A program made the position numbers and the translations under genes. The notes under the pieces are model-generated. The model saw nothing but the letters and a program-made list of their open reading frames with translations, did not search any database and had not been told where the DNA came from. This document shows, in pieces, positions 1 through 12,330 of a stretch of DNA of 64,000 nucleotides. Position 1 is the first letter of the stretch; each line of letters starts with the position of its first letter. The stretch is from Hippopus hippopus (taxonomy: Eukaryota > Mollusca > Bivalvia > Cardiida > Cardiidae): assembly GCA_946811185.2 (NCBI GenBank), contig OX328108.1:5045501-5109500 (forward strand), given 5' to 3'.

Positions 1-520
1 CAAACTTGTCCGAGATATCAAACTAACATGCTGACTAATTTTCATGAGTATTGCACTGCAAATGTGGCCTCTGAAGAGTACACAAGGTTTTCCTAAGACA
101 TGACCTGGTGACCTAGTTTTTGAACTGACATGACCCATTCATCAAGGAAAACATTTTGATGAACTTTAATGATTAATGGACTGAAAATGTGGCTACTGAA
201 GTCTACACAGGGTTTTTCAAAGATTTCACCTAGTGACCTAGTTTTTGACCTGACATGACCCATTTTCAAACTTATCCGAGTATCATCAAAACAAACATTC
301 TGACCAATTTTCATCAGTATAGGTCAGAGAATATGGACTCTAGAGTGTACAAGGTTTTTCTAATACTTGACCTGATGACATAGTTTTTGACAATACATGA
401 CCCATTTACAAGCTTGTCTGAAATATCATTAAGACAAACGTTCTGACTAAGTTTCATGAGCATCAGACAGAAAATGTAGCCTCAAGAGGATACACAAAGT
501 AAAAGTTGATGACAGACAAC
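1..520 (-). repeat. Diverged tandem repeats of the family seen at 28.85-30.38 kb
   Basis: About three and a half diverged units of roughly 140-170 bp carry a 'GACCTAGTTTTTGACCTGACATGACCCATT' type phrase, broken here by small changes. The same units occur in the opposite orientation at 28.9-30.3 kb. They sit in RIF1 intron 3. No gene is visible apart from this. Confidence 0.6.
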
Positions 521-601
521 GTATGACAGACAACAGACACAGCACTATCACAAAAGCTAAGAATCACAGTATATCACATATTCATTGAGAAATTAGCAAA
601 C

Positions 602-743
602 CTTTTTGGAGACTGCCTGTATGGATAGATTCTGCTTTCCAATACACCATAAAGCCCTAGTGCAAGTGCCTTTTTCCTCCGTGGTACTGATACAGTCTAC
701 CAGACTTTGTAATATATCTTCACTATCTTTTACTGACATGGAA
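602..743 (-). CDS. RIF1: RIF1 coding exon 3
   Basis: This 142-base exon has the acceptor TTTTTCCAG before 743 and the donor AAG|GTTTGC after 602. It encodes residues 93-140 with TRALWCIGKQNLSIQAVSKK, the most recognisable RIF1 stretch in the window. It ends in phase 0. The next exon should lie left of position 1. Confidence 0.87.
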
Positions 744-3700
744 CTGGAAAAACAATGGCATTTCACTCTTAATACCCTGGTCACACCATACTTGTTCTCA
801 CTTTGTTCCGAAAATTTTTTCCAAACGGACTTAAACTGTGTTCAGACGGAGTGGACGTATCAGCAACCTTATAGGATCTGTTTACGAACTTAATGGACAG
901 GTTAAGACGGGAAGGGTGCTCCAGAACTTTGAGCCTGCTCAAAATTTTTTGCCATCCATCCAGTCCTGTAATTAGACGGAGTGACATATCGCACTTAAAA
1001 CGAGATGGACGCACTACAAACTGAGCTGCCGTACTTCGATCCTATTACAGTTGCGGTGCAGTTGGGCATCAATTGGCAGTGTGTTTGCATTTTACCAACC
1101 GAAATTACACCCTCTGTCCCGACCGCAGCCCGTTTTACGATTCTGTTGACTGGGGTAAGGCTTTCTAAGAACAGGATTGCTGAGACAAGGGCTTCAGGCA
1201 TTATTAGGCCAAAATTACACGTTCTACCCCGACCATAAACTGTTTTCCAATCATGTCACGACCGGGTAGTGTTCTAAGATTGAGTGTGGCGTGACGGGGG
1301 CTTTAGCAAACCACAAATTGAGAGCATTTTTGCACTAGAAATTGAATGTGGTTTAACCCTTTACCACACAATAAAATTCAGATTTGTCAAAATCAAAACG
1401 ATATGCAGATGACAAATTAGAGGTGGCTCAAATGATAGAATTTGTCTTTGATAGGGTAGAAAATATTGTGGGAAAAGGAGAAAATGATGGTTACCAGCAT
1501 TTTCTCCTTTTCCCACAATGTTTTCAAAAGGCCTCTACTTCAGAGTCGTTAAAACTCGGGATTGTGTGGTAAAGGGTTAAAGATGAGATTTGTCTTTTAC
1601 ACTGAAAAAAACGTTGTTGGAAAATGAATAAATGCTGATTTCCAAAATTTTCTTCTTTTCCCTGTTCTAAGCCTAAGTTCTAAAAGACCAATCATAAAGG
1701 TTATTTTTGGCAATGTAAAGCAAGATCAGACTGCAGAGAACAATTATGTATCGTCTGATCTTGGATCTAGCTTGTCTGATATGGTAAGACACTCTCAGTT
1801 TTCAGACAAAGCTGCAACTTTGTGACATTCCCCTTGAAAAGTTTGAACTGTTGCATAAAAAGTTGCCTTGATGTGACTTTTGTCCATGATGAAATGTCGA
1901 AGGCAAAGGTTGGTTTAATGAATTTTAGTTACCTCACAGGTACGTATAACTCTATTTGTATTAGTAAATGCAATATCCAGACCAAAAACAATCAAATAGG
2001 CATCAAGAAGGCATCAATATGGTCATTTGCTTATAGCAGCATGTTTTGGTTGATTGATTGAATGGTGTTTAATACTATTTTCAACATTATTTCAGCTCTA
2101 TAGTGGCTTGGTGCCATGTTTCAGTATCTACTTCCAGATACCAATAATCAAGAATGATATATTTAAGTTTTAGGGCTTGTTTCAAAATGTAATTTAAGAA
2201 TTTAACTTTTCTCATCTTTTAACAAACTCATTTTAATAACCAAGACAAAGAAAGCTTTTGAAAACACTGTTGGAAAGGAGAAAATGCAAGTAACCAGCCT
2301 TTTCTTGTTTTACCACAATGTTTTCTACCCTTTCATAGAAAAATCTTATAATTTGAATGACAGTTGACAATGTTTTCCCCAGAGCATGTTTCTTGTGTTT
2401 TTGACTCAATGAATATCTTTGCTGACGCACTAAAATTCTTCGTGTGCGTCTTTTCTGACACAACCAAAAAATATTCTAAAGGTCAATCAAAACAATAGTT
2501 TATAATGCACATCATGACGTCGAGCTGAAATACTAAGGGGCAAAATAAGGTTTCTATATGCAGATAGAGAAGAATTCATCATGATTATTTATATTGAGAG
2601 TTTATGATACGGCATCCAGCATCTGAAACAAATCTTATTAATAATTACCAATAAATATCTGCCCGTACTGCACAAAAAAAGGGTTAAGAAGCACAAATTG
2701 CTACCAACTAGCTTCTTTCTGACACAATTACGCATTTGAGGCTCTGTTTAGTAATAAATAACTAGGTACAGAATAACTATAAGAAGGTCAATTTGTCGCC
2801 GTGCTTTAAACATGAACAGTCTGTATATTGTAGAAGCTTTCCGAAATTGAATAGCAGATGAACCAAAACAGAAAAACAGGACTTGCAGACTGTTTTGCTG
2901 TCCCTTCCTCAGGTAACCAACTCAAAAATGTGAAAAAAGAAAAATCAACAAATGCAATAGGTATCCAGGTCCTGTCAGACTAAGTTCTGGTTCTGGCAGA
3001 GTCACAGGGAAAGGTCCAAAAACATGAATTAAAGTAGCTTTAAAACGGCATTTAAAAAAGTGACCCTAAAGTTTTTTGTACGACCCCCAAAAATTAGGAA
3101 TTGGGGTTAAAAATGACCCTCAAAAATTGGAAGCTGGCAAAAACACTGAGTTGACATGTCTGCAACTGCTTTCACAAAGAACAATTCCAAAAACTGTTGT
3201 ATGGTGAAGTTTAAGATTTAACCCTTTACCACACAATCCCAACTTCAAACCACCCTGAAGAAGAAAGCATTAGAAAACATTGTGGGAAAAAGGAGAAAAT
3301 GCTGGTTAATTGCATTTTGTCCTTTTTCCACAATGTTTTCTACCCTTTCAAAGAAATATTTTATCATTTGAATCACAGCTGAAATGTCATCTGCAATTGC
3401 TATCAAACAGGACAAGTCCAAAAATTTGTCGTTCAGTATAAACCAAAGTTTGCACTCTTGACCACACAATTCTGAGTTTAAATGACCTTGAGGAACAGGC
3501 CTTTTGAAAACAGTGTAGTAAAAGGAGAAAATGCTGGTAACCAGCATTTTCTCCTTTTACCACAATGTTTTCTCTACTTTGAAAAGCAAATCCCAGAAAC
3601 TGAGTCACCTTTATTTCTTCATCTGCAAATGCTTTGGATTTGGATGAGTATATAATTTTGTTGTTTGGTAAATAGTTAAACTAAAAAAACTTCTACATTC

Positions 3701-5441
3701 TACAGCAAAGGTACCTGACAATCTCTGAGTCATGAAGACATACACCTAGAACTTGCAAGGCACACTGGCTTGTGTCAGCGGAGGGTAGGAAAATATCCTT
3801 CCTTATCACAGTCAAAACCCGCTTGATATTCTTAGCAACATCCATATCGAACAAGTTAATTTCATTCTCTTTGAACAATCTGAAAAATGAAAGCAGAAAT
3901 TACAGAGCTCCACAAAAGAGGGAGTGATAGTATTTTAAATCCATTGTTTCTCTTCAAAACCCTATGTTGTGGGTACTCAATGAGACAATTCTAATAAGTA
4001 CCCGCAATATAGGGTTTAGAGGAAAATAATATTTTCAATTTTGAAATCAAATTCACTCCCTCTGTCTGGAGCCCTGTGAAATAGCCTGAAGCTCACTTAC
4101 TGTTTATCCATTTACCACACTATTGCCAGTTTTAATGACTTTTGATGATAAAGCATTTGAAAACATTGTTAGAAAACATTTGAGCCATGCTCTGGCAAAA
4201 ATATGCTTAATGCATTTTTGTGAGCAAGTCATCACATAATACCATGCAGGCCGACACAGGTAGGTACTTTTTGCAATTCATAAGTTTTCTGCATGTCAAA
4301 CAACCAATCTACCTAATGATTAAGCCATTTTTAGACGAAACTGATCCAAACTGCACCACCACTTGCATAGTACAATACATTTAATGCATCTGTAAAAATT
4401 GTCGACCAAGGTAAGCCTGCACAGTTCGTACAGGCTGATCTGGGCCGAAACTTTTTGCTTTTGGTGTATTTTCTGCATGCAAAGGACCAGTGTGCCTCAC
4501 AATTCAGTCAAGGCCTATCAAAAAAATATCTGTGTTTAGGGTTTCACGACCCTACCTAGAAAATGCTGCCCACCCTAAACTTTTTACACTATAATTAATA
4601 AAAAAAGCCTGTCAAGTGAGATTTCAGTACATGGTCCATGTAAAAAGTTTTTGGACAAAATAATAAATTCCCTACCTACCCTACCTACAGCATCTCTGAC
4701 TGAAACCCTAAACACAGATAATTTTTGTTAGGACCAGTCATTAACCCTTTTCCAAACAACAAAATTTTAGACTGGTCCAAATTGAAAGCACTTGCAGACG
4801 ACCAAATAAATGTTACTCAAAAATTGAAATTTGTTTCCAGCAGGGTAGAAAACATTGTGGGAAAAGGAGAAAAATGCTGGTTAATGTTTTCAAAAGGTTT
4901 CTATCGCAGGGTCGTAAAAAACCAGGGATTGTTTGGTAAAGGGTTAAACAAAATGGATGTTATGCATCCATGATAATGTGATGACTTGTTTGGTGTGACT
5001 GCCATGGATCACGGAGATGCATTAATTCTTTAGCCCCCAGCTTTCAATGACCCTGATAAAGAAGCCTTTTGAAAACATAGTGGGAAAAGGAGAAAATGCT
5101 GGTAGCCAGCATTTTCTCCTTTTCTCACAATATTTTCTATCCTTCCCAAACCAAATTTCAATCTTGCATTCACATTAATTTTGTCATCTGCAAATGCTTT
5201 CAATTTGGACCAGTCTATAATTTTGTCATTCAGTACAGAGTTAAACCCCTTTTGCTGTAGCATTGGAATTGGAAGATGTTATAAAAACCTTCTTTCCTTC
5301 TCACATGTATGAGTGTATCAGTACATACTTAGTAAATTTTTGATAGCCTTCAAGTCTCTCAGTGCTGCCGGTGGTTTTTGATTCCAGTCGGGTCAAGATG
5401 TCCAGCAGACTTTCAGCAGGGCTTCCACCACTAGACTCCAT
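602..5441 (-). CDS. RIF1: RIF1, N-terminal part (3 coding exons, gene runs off the left edge)
   Basis: Three minus-strand exons (5441-5329, 3879-3715, 743-602) join in frame into 140 residues resembling the start of vertebrate RIF1. The match covers the opening helices, the stretch ALQVLGVCL in exon 2 (ALQALGFCL in the human protein) and TRALWCIGKQ in exon 3 (TRALWVISKQ in human). RIF1 is a large nuclear HEAT-repeat protein that recruits PP1 phosphatase to control replication timing and acts with 53BP1 in double-strand-break repair. Only the first HEAT-like helices are in the window; the PP1-docking motifs and C-terminal DNA-binding part lie further left. Exon phases are 2, 2 and 0 at the three donors and all junctions obey GT-AG. 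The introns are packed with MITEs. Assignment rests on remembered family similarity and was not checked by search. Confidence 0.85.
1353..1580. mobile_element. TTAA-flanked foldback MITE (CCCTTTACC family), complete
   Basis: A 228-bp unit bounded by TTAA on both sides, with CCCTTTACCACACAA at one end and TTGTGTGGTAAAGGG toward the other. The core is an inverted pair of GAGAAAATG-type arms flanked by GTGGGAAAAGG. TTAA targets with a CCC-starting terminus recall piggyBac elements; no transposase is inside. Confidence 0.75.
3218..3678. mobile_element. Two joined copies of the CCCTTTACC MITE
   Basis: Two head-to-tail copies (about 3218-3450 and 3455-3678) each carry the hairpin core, the second with the perfect palindrome GCTGGTAACCAGC. 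The outer limits are TTAA. They lie 37 bp from the donor side of RIF1 exon 2. Confidence 0.65.
3715..3879 (-). CDS. RIF1: RIF1 coding exon 2
   Basis: This 165-base exon has the acceptor TTTTCAG just before 3879 and the donor CAG|GTACCT after 3715. It supplies residues 38-93, a HEAT-like helical segment with the conserved stretch LQVLGVCLHD. It joins both neighbours without a frame break (enters in phase 2 and leaves in phase 2). Confidence 0.87.
4517..4731. mobile_element. Small MITE with about 28-bp inverted ends
   Basis: ATCTGTGTTTAGGGTTTC at about 4530 is repeated inverted at about 4700, with matching A-rich extensions outward on both sides. The interior has no ORF. It abuts the MITE starting at 4741. 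Confidence 0.5.
4741..4947. mobile_element. CCCTTTACC MITE with shortened core
   Basis: Both TTAA ends are present (4741-4744, 4944-4947), but half of the central palindrome is missing. Confidence 0.65.
5024..5244. mobile_element. CCCTTTACC MITE, one end worn
   Basis: The hairpin core is nearly perfect (arms either side of about 5105) and the right end is TTAA at 5241-5244; the left terminus is degraded. It sits 85 bp from the donor of RIF1 exon 1. Confidence 0.6.
5329..5441 (-). CDS. RIF1: RIF1 coding exon 1
   Basis: The exon starts with ATG at 5441 and encodes 37 codons plus two bases, opening MESSGGSPAESLLDIL. The donor reads AA|GTATGT at 5329/5328. A pyrimidine-rich acceptor ending in CAG lies at 5485-5483, so the exon probably begins near 5482 with about 40 bases of 5' UTR and a non-coding exon further upstream (to the right). 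That upstream exon was not located. Confidence 0.8.
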
Positions 5442-5538
5442 GGTTTTTTAAATTGATTTGTCCACAATGCACATTCTATTCACTGAAAGATCAATGAAAA
5501 AATCTCTTTTGATGAGTGCATGATACATTTCCTGCATA

Positions 5539-5700
5539 TTAACCCTTTACCATACAATCCCGACTTTGAACGACCCTGAGAAAGAAGCAGTTTGAGAACA
5601 TTGTGGGAAAACAAGAAAATGCTGGTAACCAGCATTTTGTCCTTTTCCCACAAGCATTTTCTTTATCCCCAGTGTTTTCAAAGGGCTTTTTGCCAAGGGA
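5539..5700. mobile_element. CCCTTTACC MITE, right end lost
   Basis: It starts with TTAACCCTTTACC at 5539 and keeps the palindromic core; its right part breaks off into unrelated T-rich sequence. It lies about 60 bp upstream of the presumed 5' edge of the RIF1 first coding exon. Confidence 0.6.
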
Positions 5701-6064
5701 TGTTAGAAGACAGGACACCCCCCTTTTTTTCCCCCAGAAATTTTTTTTCCACACTCTCTTAGGCTAGAATTATCTTAATTATTAACTTCCATGTATAACT
5801 ATGAAGAAGTGCTCTCAATAAGCCGACGTCGACGTATATTATGCCCAAGTTTTGAGAAAAAACGTCGGCATTTTGAAAGTCGGTCATTTTTTTTACGTCC
5901 AAATTTTGACAAAAACGTCCGAGAATTTCAACCCCGGACGTTTTTTCAAAAAACAAGGCACAAAGGGTTTGACGCGTGTGGAAAACTTTGATATTGTGTG
6001 TTCAATGTACGGAAGACGCTTTACAAAGAGTCTCTAATCATGTTAACCCATTACCGTTCAATAA

Positions 6065-6204
6065 CGCCTTTTGACGCCCCTATCTCATTTGAACAAGACC
6101 GCCTTTTGACGCCCCTACCTTATCTGAACAATCACGCTTTTCGACGCCCCTATCGTATCTGATCGATAACGCTTTTTGACGCCTCCGACGTTCAATAGCA
6201 AAAT
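6065..6204. repeat. Four tandem copies of a 35-bp unit upstream of RIF1
   Basis: Units start at 6065, 6100, 6135 and 6170, exactly 35 bp apart, each with a CGCCTTTTGACGCCCCTA-like phrase. The region is richer in CpG than its surroundings and lies about 0.6 kb upstream of the RIF1 start codon, so a promoter role is possible but unproven. Confidence 0.7.
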
Positions 6205-8900
6205 ACTCGGTTGTTTTAAAGGCCAGAATTTCATCGAATGCATGAACAATAAGTATAATTTATTATCTTTTAAAGGAATTGAAAAAAAGATACACTTTGT
6301 TCTTGAAAAAAAATAGTAATTTACGAAAGAAGTGAGGGGTTAAAATTGTAAACGCACGCTTACCGTGGACGCTTGGCTAAGATTTTCACCTGAATCCACG
6401 AGATTTTTTTCAAAAATCAGCATTGCTTTCAAATAAAATCCTTCTTTTGTTTTTCACAAGTAATATTCCTCATTAACTGTTGGTAATTTAATCCATCTGC
6501 GACTCGATATGCTAGCAGAATGCAGTCAAATAAAATTGTGTCACCAGCCATTATGGCAGCAAAAACACGAATCAAAGTACTTAGACTACTACATAACCAA
6601 AGTCTTTTAGCCAACTGAGAGAAATTAATCGACCGTGATCAGACTGCGTATTTCGCTTAGAACATGTCTTGCTCTCACGACCTTTTTTAAATCGGAACTA
6701 ATATTACCCTTTCCCAAACAATCACTTGTTTTTGCGACGAAAATGAAAACATCGTGAGAAAGAGCTAACTTAACTGCTTGTTTACAAGCAATTTCTCGTT
6801 TTTCCATATATTCTACCCCTTGAGATACCTATTTTTCAATTAACGGTCACTGTAAAATATCATCAATAAGGTCTTTCAATTTGGATCAGTCTAAAATTTT
6901 GTAGCAATTGGTTTGTAAGCAATTCAAGGCCAAGGAAACAGAAAGCAAGCGAACTTTGCCGTGATTGTATTGTTGGACGCTTCGTAATTTTCTTGTTTTT
7001 GATACAAAAATAAAGGGCTTCTGCATGAACGCAGTCAAATCAGTATGTCGTTGTTTCGATAAGATTTTATTGCCCGTATTGTTTGCGGATTTTCAGAAGT
7101 TTGCATTCCCCTTTTTTCCCAAATTTAAATCCAGGCTCCCTGGTGTGATTACGTAATTACAGATTACAATTAAAGTCATATCGGCCAACAAACGGTGCTG
7201 CAAAGAACACGTGCCATAGCGCATGGTAATATACGATGCACACCCTTCATACAAAGAAAAAGATGTTGGGAAAAAAAGGTCTGACGAAGCCTAAGAAAGA
7301 GAAAGAAACCGATCTTCGCCGTGATTGCATCGTTGGCCACTGAGTAAAAGTAAAAATTTACGTCCTTTTCCGTTATTGTTTTCTACCCTCCCTTATCCAA
7401 TTAAATTCCATTAACTGGGCAACATTTGTTGTCCGCTTGTATTTTCAATTTGGTCTGTCTTATTCACGGAAAGTCATAAAAGATGATCTACGGTCCCTAT
7501 GTAGAAAGACTATATTAATTTCGGAATATAAAAAATATATTAAAAAAGTGACTTTGATAAGCTATTTACAGGCAAACGCTCGTCCACTTTGTGTTTTTTG
7601 TATTTAGATTTAATACCAGTCAATGCCGTGGCCCTCGCGACATTAAGAAAGTCGAGAAAAGCAAAGAGAGAAACAAGAGAGCAGATCTACCTATGATTTT
7701 TCTACATTTCCCACAATGTTTCCAACCCTATTTGGATACAATTTCGTCGTCATTATAGAATCTTTTAGTTTCCTGAAACTTCTTTGAATTCGGCCAACAC
7801 GAAATATTAGTCGTATTACAAGAAGTTATGAGAAGGAAAATTAACGTATAGAAACTTATATAACAAAACCAAGGTAGACCCCTGGAATATAAATATTTTG
7901 AGAGGAGTGAAAGATTTCTTGTTTTAGATTGAATATGATATATTCATTTACAATGTACAGCATGCCCTGTGAAAAGGGGGCTAAATTCATCTCCGTAAAC
8001 CATGGCACCAAGCAATCTATTACATAGTTATGTATCCGTAACAACCACTTTTTTTGATAACCCAGCTATATATGAGGTAAACTGGTCCTTGGATATACTG
8101 AAAATTGACCGATAGAGAACGTTTTGGCTCTGATCAGCCCCTGCATGCCCCACAGGCTGACCTGGGTCGATAAATTTCACAGATGCGTTAAGCCCCCTTT
8201 TCAAAGAGCATGACTCATATACATGTATAATGAGTGAATTATTTCTTCGCAAATAATATTTTCAAAATCAATATTAGCGATAAGAAAAGAAACATTGTGT
8301 AGGACGGAGAAGATGCCTATAATTAACATTTTATTTTCTTCTTACATTCTTTAACCTTTCTTTTTCGGGGCATTAAAATTGCACTTAATAGCGTTTGGTT
8401 AGATTTAAGAATGGTTTTATAATATCGTAAAAATTTTCGAAACATAAAGCAGACATTCAATTGTTCGTTCTTGGAAAATTAAAGTTCAGTTATTTCTTCT
8501 TTCTGATACAAAAGTAAAGGGATTATGCATGAACGTAGTACAATCAGTATGTCGTTGTTTTGATAAGATTTTATTGCCCTGTATGTTTGATGATTATCAG
8601 AAGCGTTCGATCCCTTTGTTTTCGAAATTCAAATGACCAGGCTCCCTGGTGTGATTACGTAATTATAGATATGATATATAGGCATATTGGCCGACAGTTT
8701 GGTGTTGCAAAAAACACGTGCCATAACGCACGTGATTGGTCAGTTTATAGTCCAATTAAAATGAAATTGTTTAATTGACAAAAATTAATTGACCAATCAA
8801 AGAAAATAGCAACTTAATCCTTATCCCGTAATTTAAGTTTTCTTTCAGTTCGTTTGAGAACACTCGCTGCGAAGCATCTACTTCTATCTAATTGCGACAG
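6205..8900. other. Gene-free stretch with worn repeats
   Basis: It contains a degenerate CCCTTTACC MITE (about 6699-6915), a foldback repeat (about 7965-8215) and two diverged direct copies of about 230 bp (6998-7230 and 8500-8740) that share TATGTCGTTGTTT and GGTGTGATTACGTAATTA. No convincing gene was seen. Confidence 0.5.
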
Positions 8901-8912
8901 CTAAATTAAAAA

Positions 8913-9068
8913 ATGTCTGACTCTGATTCTGATAACTCTGTGTTCGAGTTTGATTTCGACACAGACATATCAGAATTTTCGGGATTTTCTGCGTCTGACT
9001 CCGATTCTTCCGACTCCGAGGTCGAGGATGCTCCCGATCTTCAATGGCAGGACGAGCTTACACCACCG
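8913..9068 (+). pseudogene. Short acidic ORF start, possibly the 5' remnant of a piggyBac-type transposase
   Basis: ATG at 8913 opens about 52 codons of Ser/Asp-rich sequence (MSDSDSDNSVFEFDFDTD, ending LQWQDELTPP). The frame then runs into AT-rich sequence that no longer looks coding, although it stays open to 9284. Acidic N-termini followed by a W..LTP-like phrase occur in piggyBac-type transposases of animals. An alternative is the first exon of an unknown host gene, using the weak donor ATG|GTGTGT near 9070. CCAAT boxes in opposite orientation (8730-8800) and a CACGTG-like site lie upstream. I cannot choose between these. Confidence 0.3.
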
Positions 9069-9659
9069 ATGGTGTGTTTTAATATTCCTATTTTGCATAT
9101 TTACTCAATTTCACTTTGGGAAAAACTCAAAATAATGGCTGGACTACCAGAACATTGTACTTTGATTATTCAAGGCGTAGTTACGATGTTTTGGAAGCCA
9201 ACCAAAAATTATTTTTTTCTTTTGTATTTGATGAAGCAAACCACGCATTTCAAAACAATAAAAATCATCACTTTTCATAAATGATGTTCTATTATGGGAT
9301 TGAGTATAATTTCTTACAGGAAAACACATGGATCGAAAACATCGGACGCGAAATCATGTAAACTCAAAATAGATTTGGGCAAATTAGACTTTCGAAAAAA
9401 TCGCATTTTCTTGGACAACATTTTGCAACGCAAACGATAAGATCTGAACATGCCGAATCTTTATGTTGTCATTGACGATCGAGTTTAACTCTTCTAGAAA
9501 TGTTTTCTACCCAAATGATAAAGAATATTCATGCTGTTTTGTTACAACTTAAACACTCGCATAAACAATAAAGATAAATTTTAAATCAGAATAAATCTCC
9601 GTGAAAAAACTGAAGGGAAAACGACGATTTACTTCGCTACGTCGAATACAACAAAAAAG

Positions 9660-9841
9660 AGGGGTTATTTTTGCCGAGTTTTGATACCCTGAGAAAGAAG
9701 CCTTTGGAAAACATTGTGGGAAAAGGAGAAAATCCTGGTAACCAGCATTTTCTCCTTTTCCCACAATGTTTTCTACTTTTAACAAAACAAATGCTTTCCA
9801 TTTGGACAAGCCAAAATATTGACGTTTGGTAATGAGTTAAT
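9660..9841. mobile_element. CCCTTTACC MITE, left end lost
   Basis: The palindromic core is intact around 9740 and the right end is TTAA at 9838-9841; the first 40 bp of the consensus are missing. Confidence 0.6.
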
Positions 9842-10029
9842 TTTGCAGTGATCAAAAGTAATTGAAAACCATGGTAAGAAAAGGAGTATAGATCTACAGG
9901 CGGATTTCCTTTTCCACCATGTTTTCTAACACTCTTACTCGATTCTAAGCACTAATGGCTGTGTATTACTTGGGAAGACAATGATTTGAAAAAAATAACA
10001 AAAAGGACTACTTTTGCACATCAAATTTA

Positions 10030-10296
10030 ATCATTATCATTGATGGGTGAACAGAAAACTGTTGATAGATACAACAGTTTTCTCATCACATTTTCTGTTC
10101 AATCGCCAAGGGCTAAAATGATCCTAAGATATTACTTTAGGAAAACAATGCTGGAAAGAAGAAAGTCTGTTACAAGCAATGTCTTCTTTCCCCACAATGT
10201 TTTGAAATGTTATCTACTCTACAATATACTTGCATTAGACTGCAACCTCAGTCAATTTTGACCATTCTATAATTTTGACATCTTGTCAAGAGTTAA
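10030..10296. mobile_element. Diverged relative of the CCCTTTACC MITE
   Basis: It has a hairpin with different core bases (AAGAAAG..CTTTCTT arms around 10165) but the same CACAATGTTTT and final TTAA. It shares the TTAA at 10293 with the next copy. Confidence 0.4.
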
Positions 10297-10522
10297 CCCT
10301 TTACCACACAATCCCTGCTTTTGACGACCTTGAGAAAGAAGCCTTTAGAAAACATTGTGGGAAAAGGAGAAAATGCTGGTAACCAGCATTTTCTCCTTTT
10401 CTGACAATGTTTTCTACCCTTCACAAAACAAATGTCAAATTTTCAGTCACTTTTATTTTGTCGTCTGCAAATGCTTTGAATTTGGTCCAGTCCAAAATTT
10501 TTTTTGTTTGGTAATGAGTTAA
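10293..10522. mobile_element. CCCTTTACC MITE, complete
   Basis: A 230-bp unit with TTAA at both ends, the terminus CCCTTTACCACACAATCCC and a long, almost perfect hairpin centred on GGTAACC near 10382. Confidence 0.75.
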
Positions 10523-11482
10523 TTATTGAAAAATATTATTTTTGATTTAAATTTTGATGATCTTTAGCCAAATAAAATAAAAGTTGAAGAAAACCTTCGA
10601 AAAAATGCGGGAAGAACAGAAATTGCTGATCGTAAGCACATCCTCCTTTTCCCACGTTGTTCTGTACCTGTCAAAGACAAGTCACACATTTTGAACCGGT
10701 TTTTTTTTTCTTTTCTTTTGCATATTCCAATTTTGTGAGGTTTGAATCTTCCTGTTTACAAAAACTTGAATCTAAAGCATGAAAAATGGAAATTGTTACA
10801 GGAAAAGAATATTTGTGAACATGAAGAAAAAAAATACTTACTTTTACACGCATTTTTTTCTCAAACAATAATTAATTTCTGCAAAATAATTATATCATAA
10901 GAAAGAGCATTCAATTCTCTGAAAACTTTTTATATACCAAAAATGTGTCAAATTATTATTTCAGGGCTTTTTTTATCACTTTTTTAGGACTGGTGAAAAA
11001 TTTTCAGTACAAATTGATAAAATCCAATATTGCCTGTTCAAACAAGGCCATAAAAGGGCATTCCCTGTAACTGGTATAGGTTATTGATTTTTCCTTATCA
11101 GGTTTCTGTACATTGCTGTATTATCTCTACCTCTCTGAGTGGTAATGAGTTAAAGCGTTTTGGTGACCCGGATTACGATGTAGAGATGACAATTACACAT
11201 ATATATGCAATTGTTTATCCAATTATGACCGGATTATAGTAAGTGTTTAATATATTGGTCGGTCAATCATGATCGGTAATTAATCAACCATCTTTGACTG
11301 CAGCTGTAGAAATTAACGGATAATTGCAATTAATAAGACACGCAATCGAAGATCTGGGAATATTGTTTGTTTGCAAACATGCAACATGAAAGAAATTGAA
11401 ATAATCGAGTAATATCAATTATTCGTCCAACTCTTTAAAAATCTGCAGATTATAGTTTCGATACGTGTTTCTTTTGGGAATT
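10523..11482. other. AT-rich stretch without a recognised gene
   Basis: A worn MITE-like hairpin lies near 10525-10760. The rest is AT-rich and shows nothing that I can name. Confidence 0.4.
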
Positions 11483-11728
11483 ATGCAGCACACTTTGGGA
11501 AATTTCTTTAAAAAATCATCGTGCGACGTGACCGTCCTTACAAAGGAAACCACGTCTATCCGAGATATGTCTCTTCCAAAATTCACTAAGAAAGTGAAAG
11601 AAATTCATGCACATCAAAAAATTCAAGATAGATAGTTTAGCATGTTCACTTGGTTTGAAACAAATGACGAAAGAAACAGGCTGTTTTGCAAAACATGCTG
11701 TGCAGCTAATATCTTTTATAACAAATAA
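11483..11728 (+). pseudogene. N-terminal fragment of a hAT-related zinc-finger transposase, interrupted
   Basis: An ATG at 11483 opens a frame that reads through one TAG (11633-11635) to a TAA at 11726-11728. After the TAG it contains WFETNDERNRLFCKTC, which resembles the TTF-type zinc-finger start (W..-D-....FC..C) of hAT-derived proteins such as the ZMYM6/ZNF862 group. The TAG replaces what is usually a tryptophan. No catalytic region follows, so this is a decayed relic. Assignment is from motif memory only. Confidence 0.4.
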
Positions 11729-12330
11729 CTTACTACTGTTGAAAAAAAAAAATTGTATTTCTGTTATGCTGAATTCTTTATAGATGATTAGAACTCACAA
11801 TGAGTCTTTCAAAACATTGCCTATGACCACATTGACTGATGCAGGAAAAAAAAATTCCTGATTTTTTAAAAAAAATTCCTTAAATTTGAACATGGAATTA
11901 CAAAAATTTCTGAAATGGGCCCTTATTGACAGCACTGATGAAGCACATGCAGAAGGGCTACATCGAAGGTTAGTGGAGAATCAAACACAAAATAAGTGAG
12001 AGCTAAACTCCCAATCAAAAGTTTATGGGAGGGTGACAGCAGTTGTGTTTTCTCCAGAGCATGTTTCTTTTCTTGGACACGTTTTTTATTCCCTGGTTCT
12101 ACTGTAAATTACAAGGTTGAGTCTTCCGACAAGCTTACATCTAAATCCATTTACCGAGTATATATGATAAAACAATATCAGTGACAAATCTGAATGATAA
12201 ATTAAACTGGTTTCCAAGTGCGATCTCAACCGTGCTCCACTGAAACAGTTGGAACCAGTTGTATTTGTATCTGATTCTAAAGGCAAATGCTTTATGAAAG
12301 GCAAGAAATTGTATCATTTCAAGGATTTAC

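Larger units (their letters stand above)
744..3714. other. RIF1 intron 2, repeat-filled
   Basis: The intron holds a complete TTAA MITE (1353-1580), two joined copies (3218-3678), the foldback motif with AGATCAGACTGC near 1720-1765 and 2050-2150 resembling the 3' part of a SINE on the minus strand. Stretches 785-1350, 1581-2050 and 2470-3210 show no gene or repeat that I can name. Confidence 0.5.
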
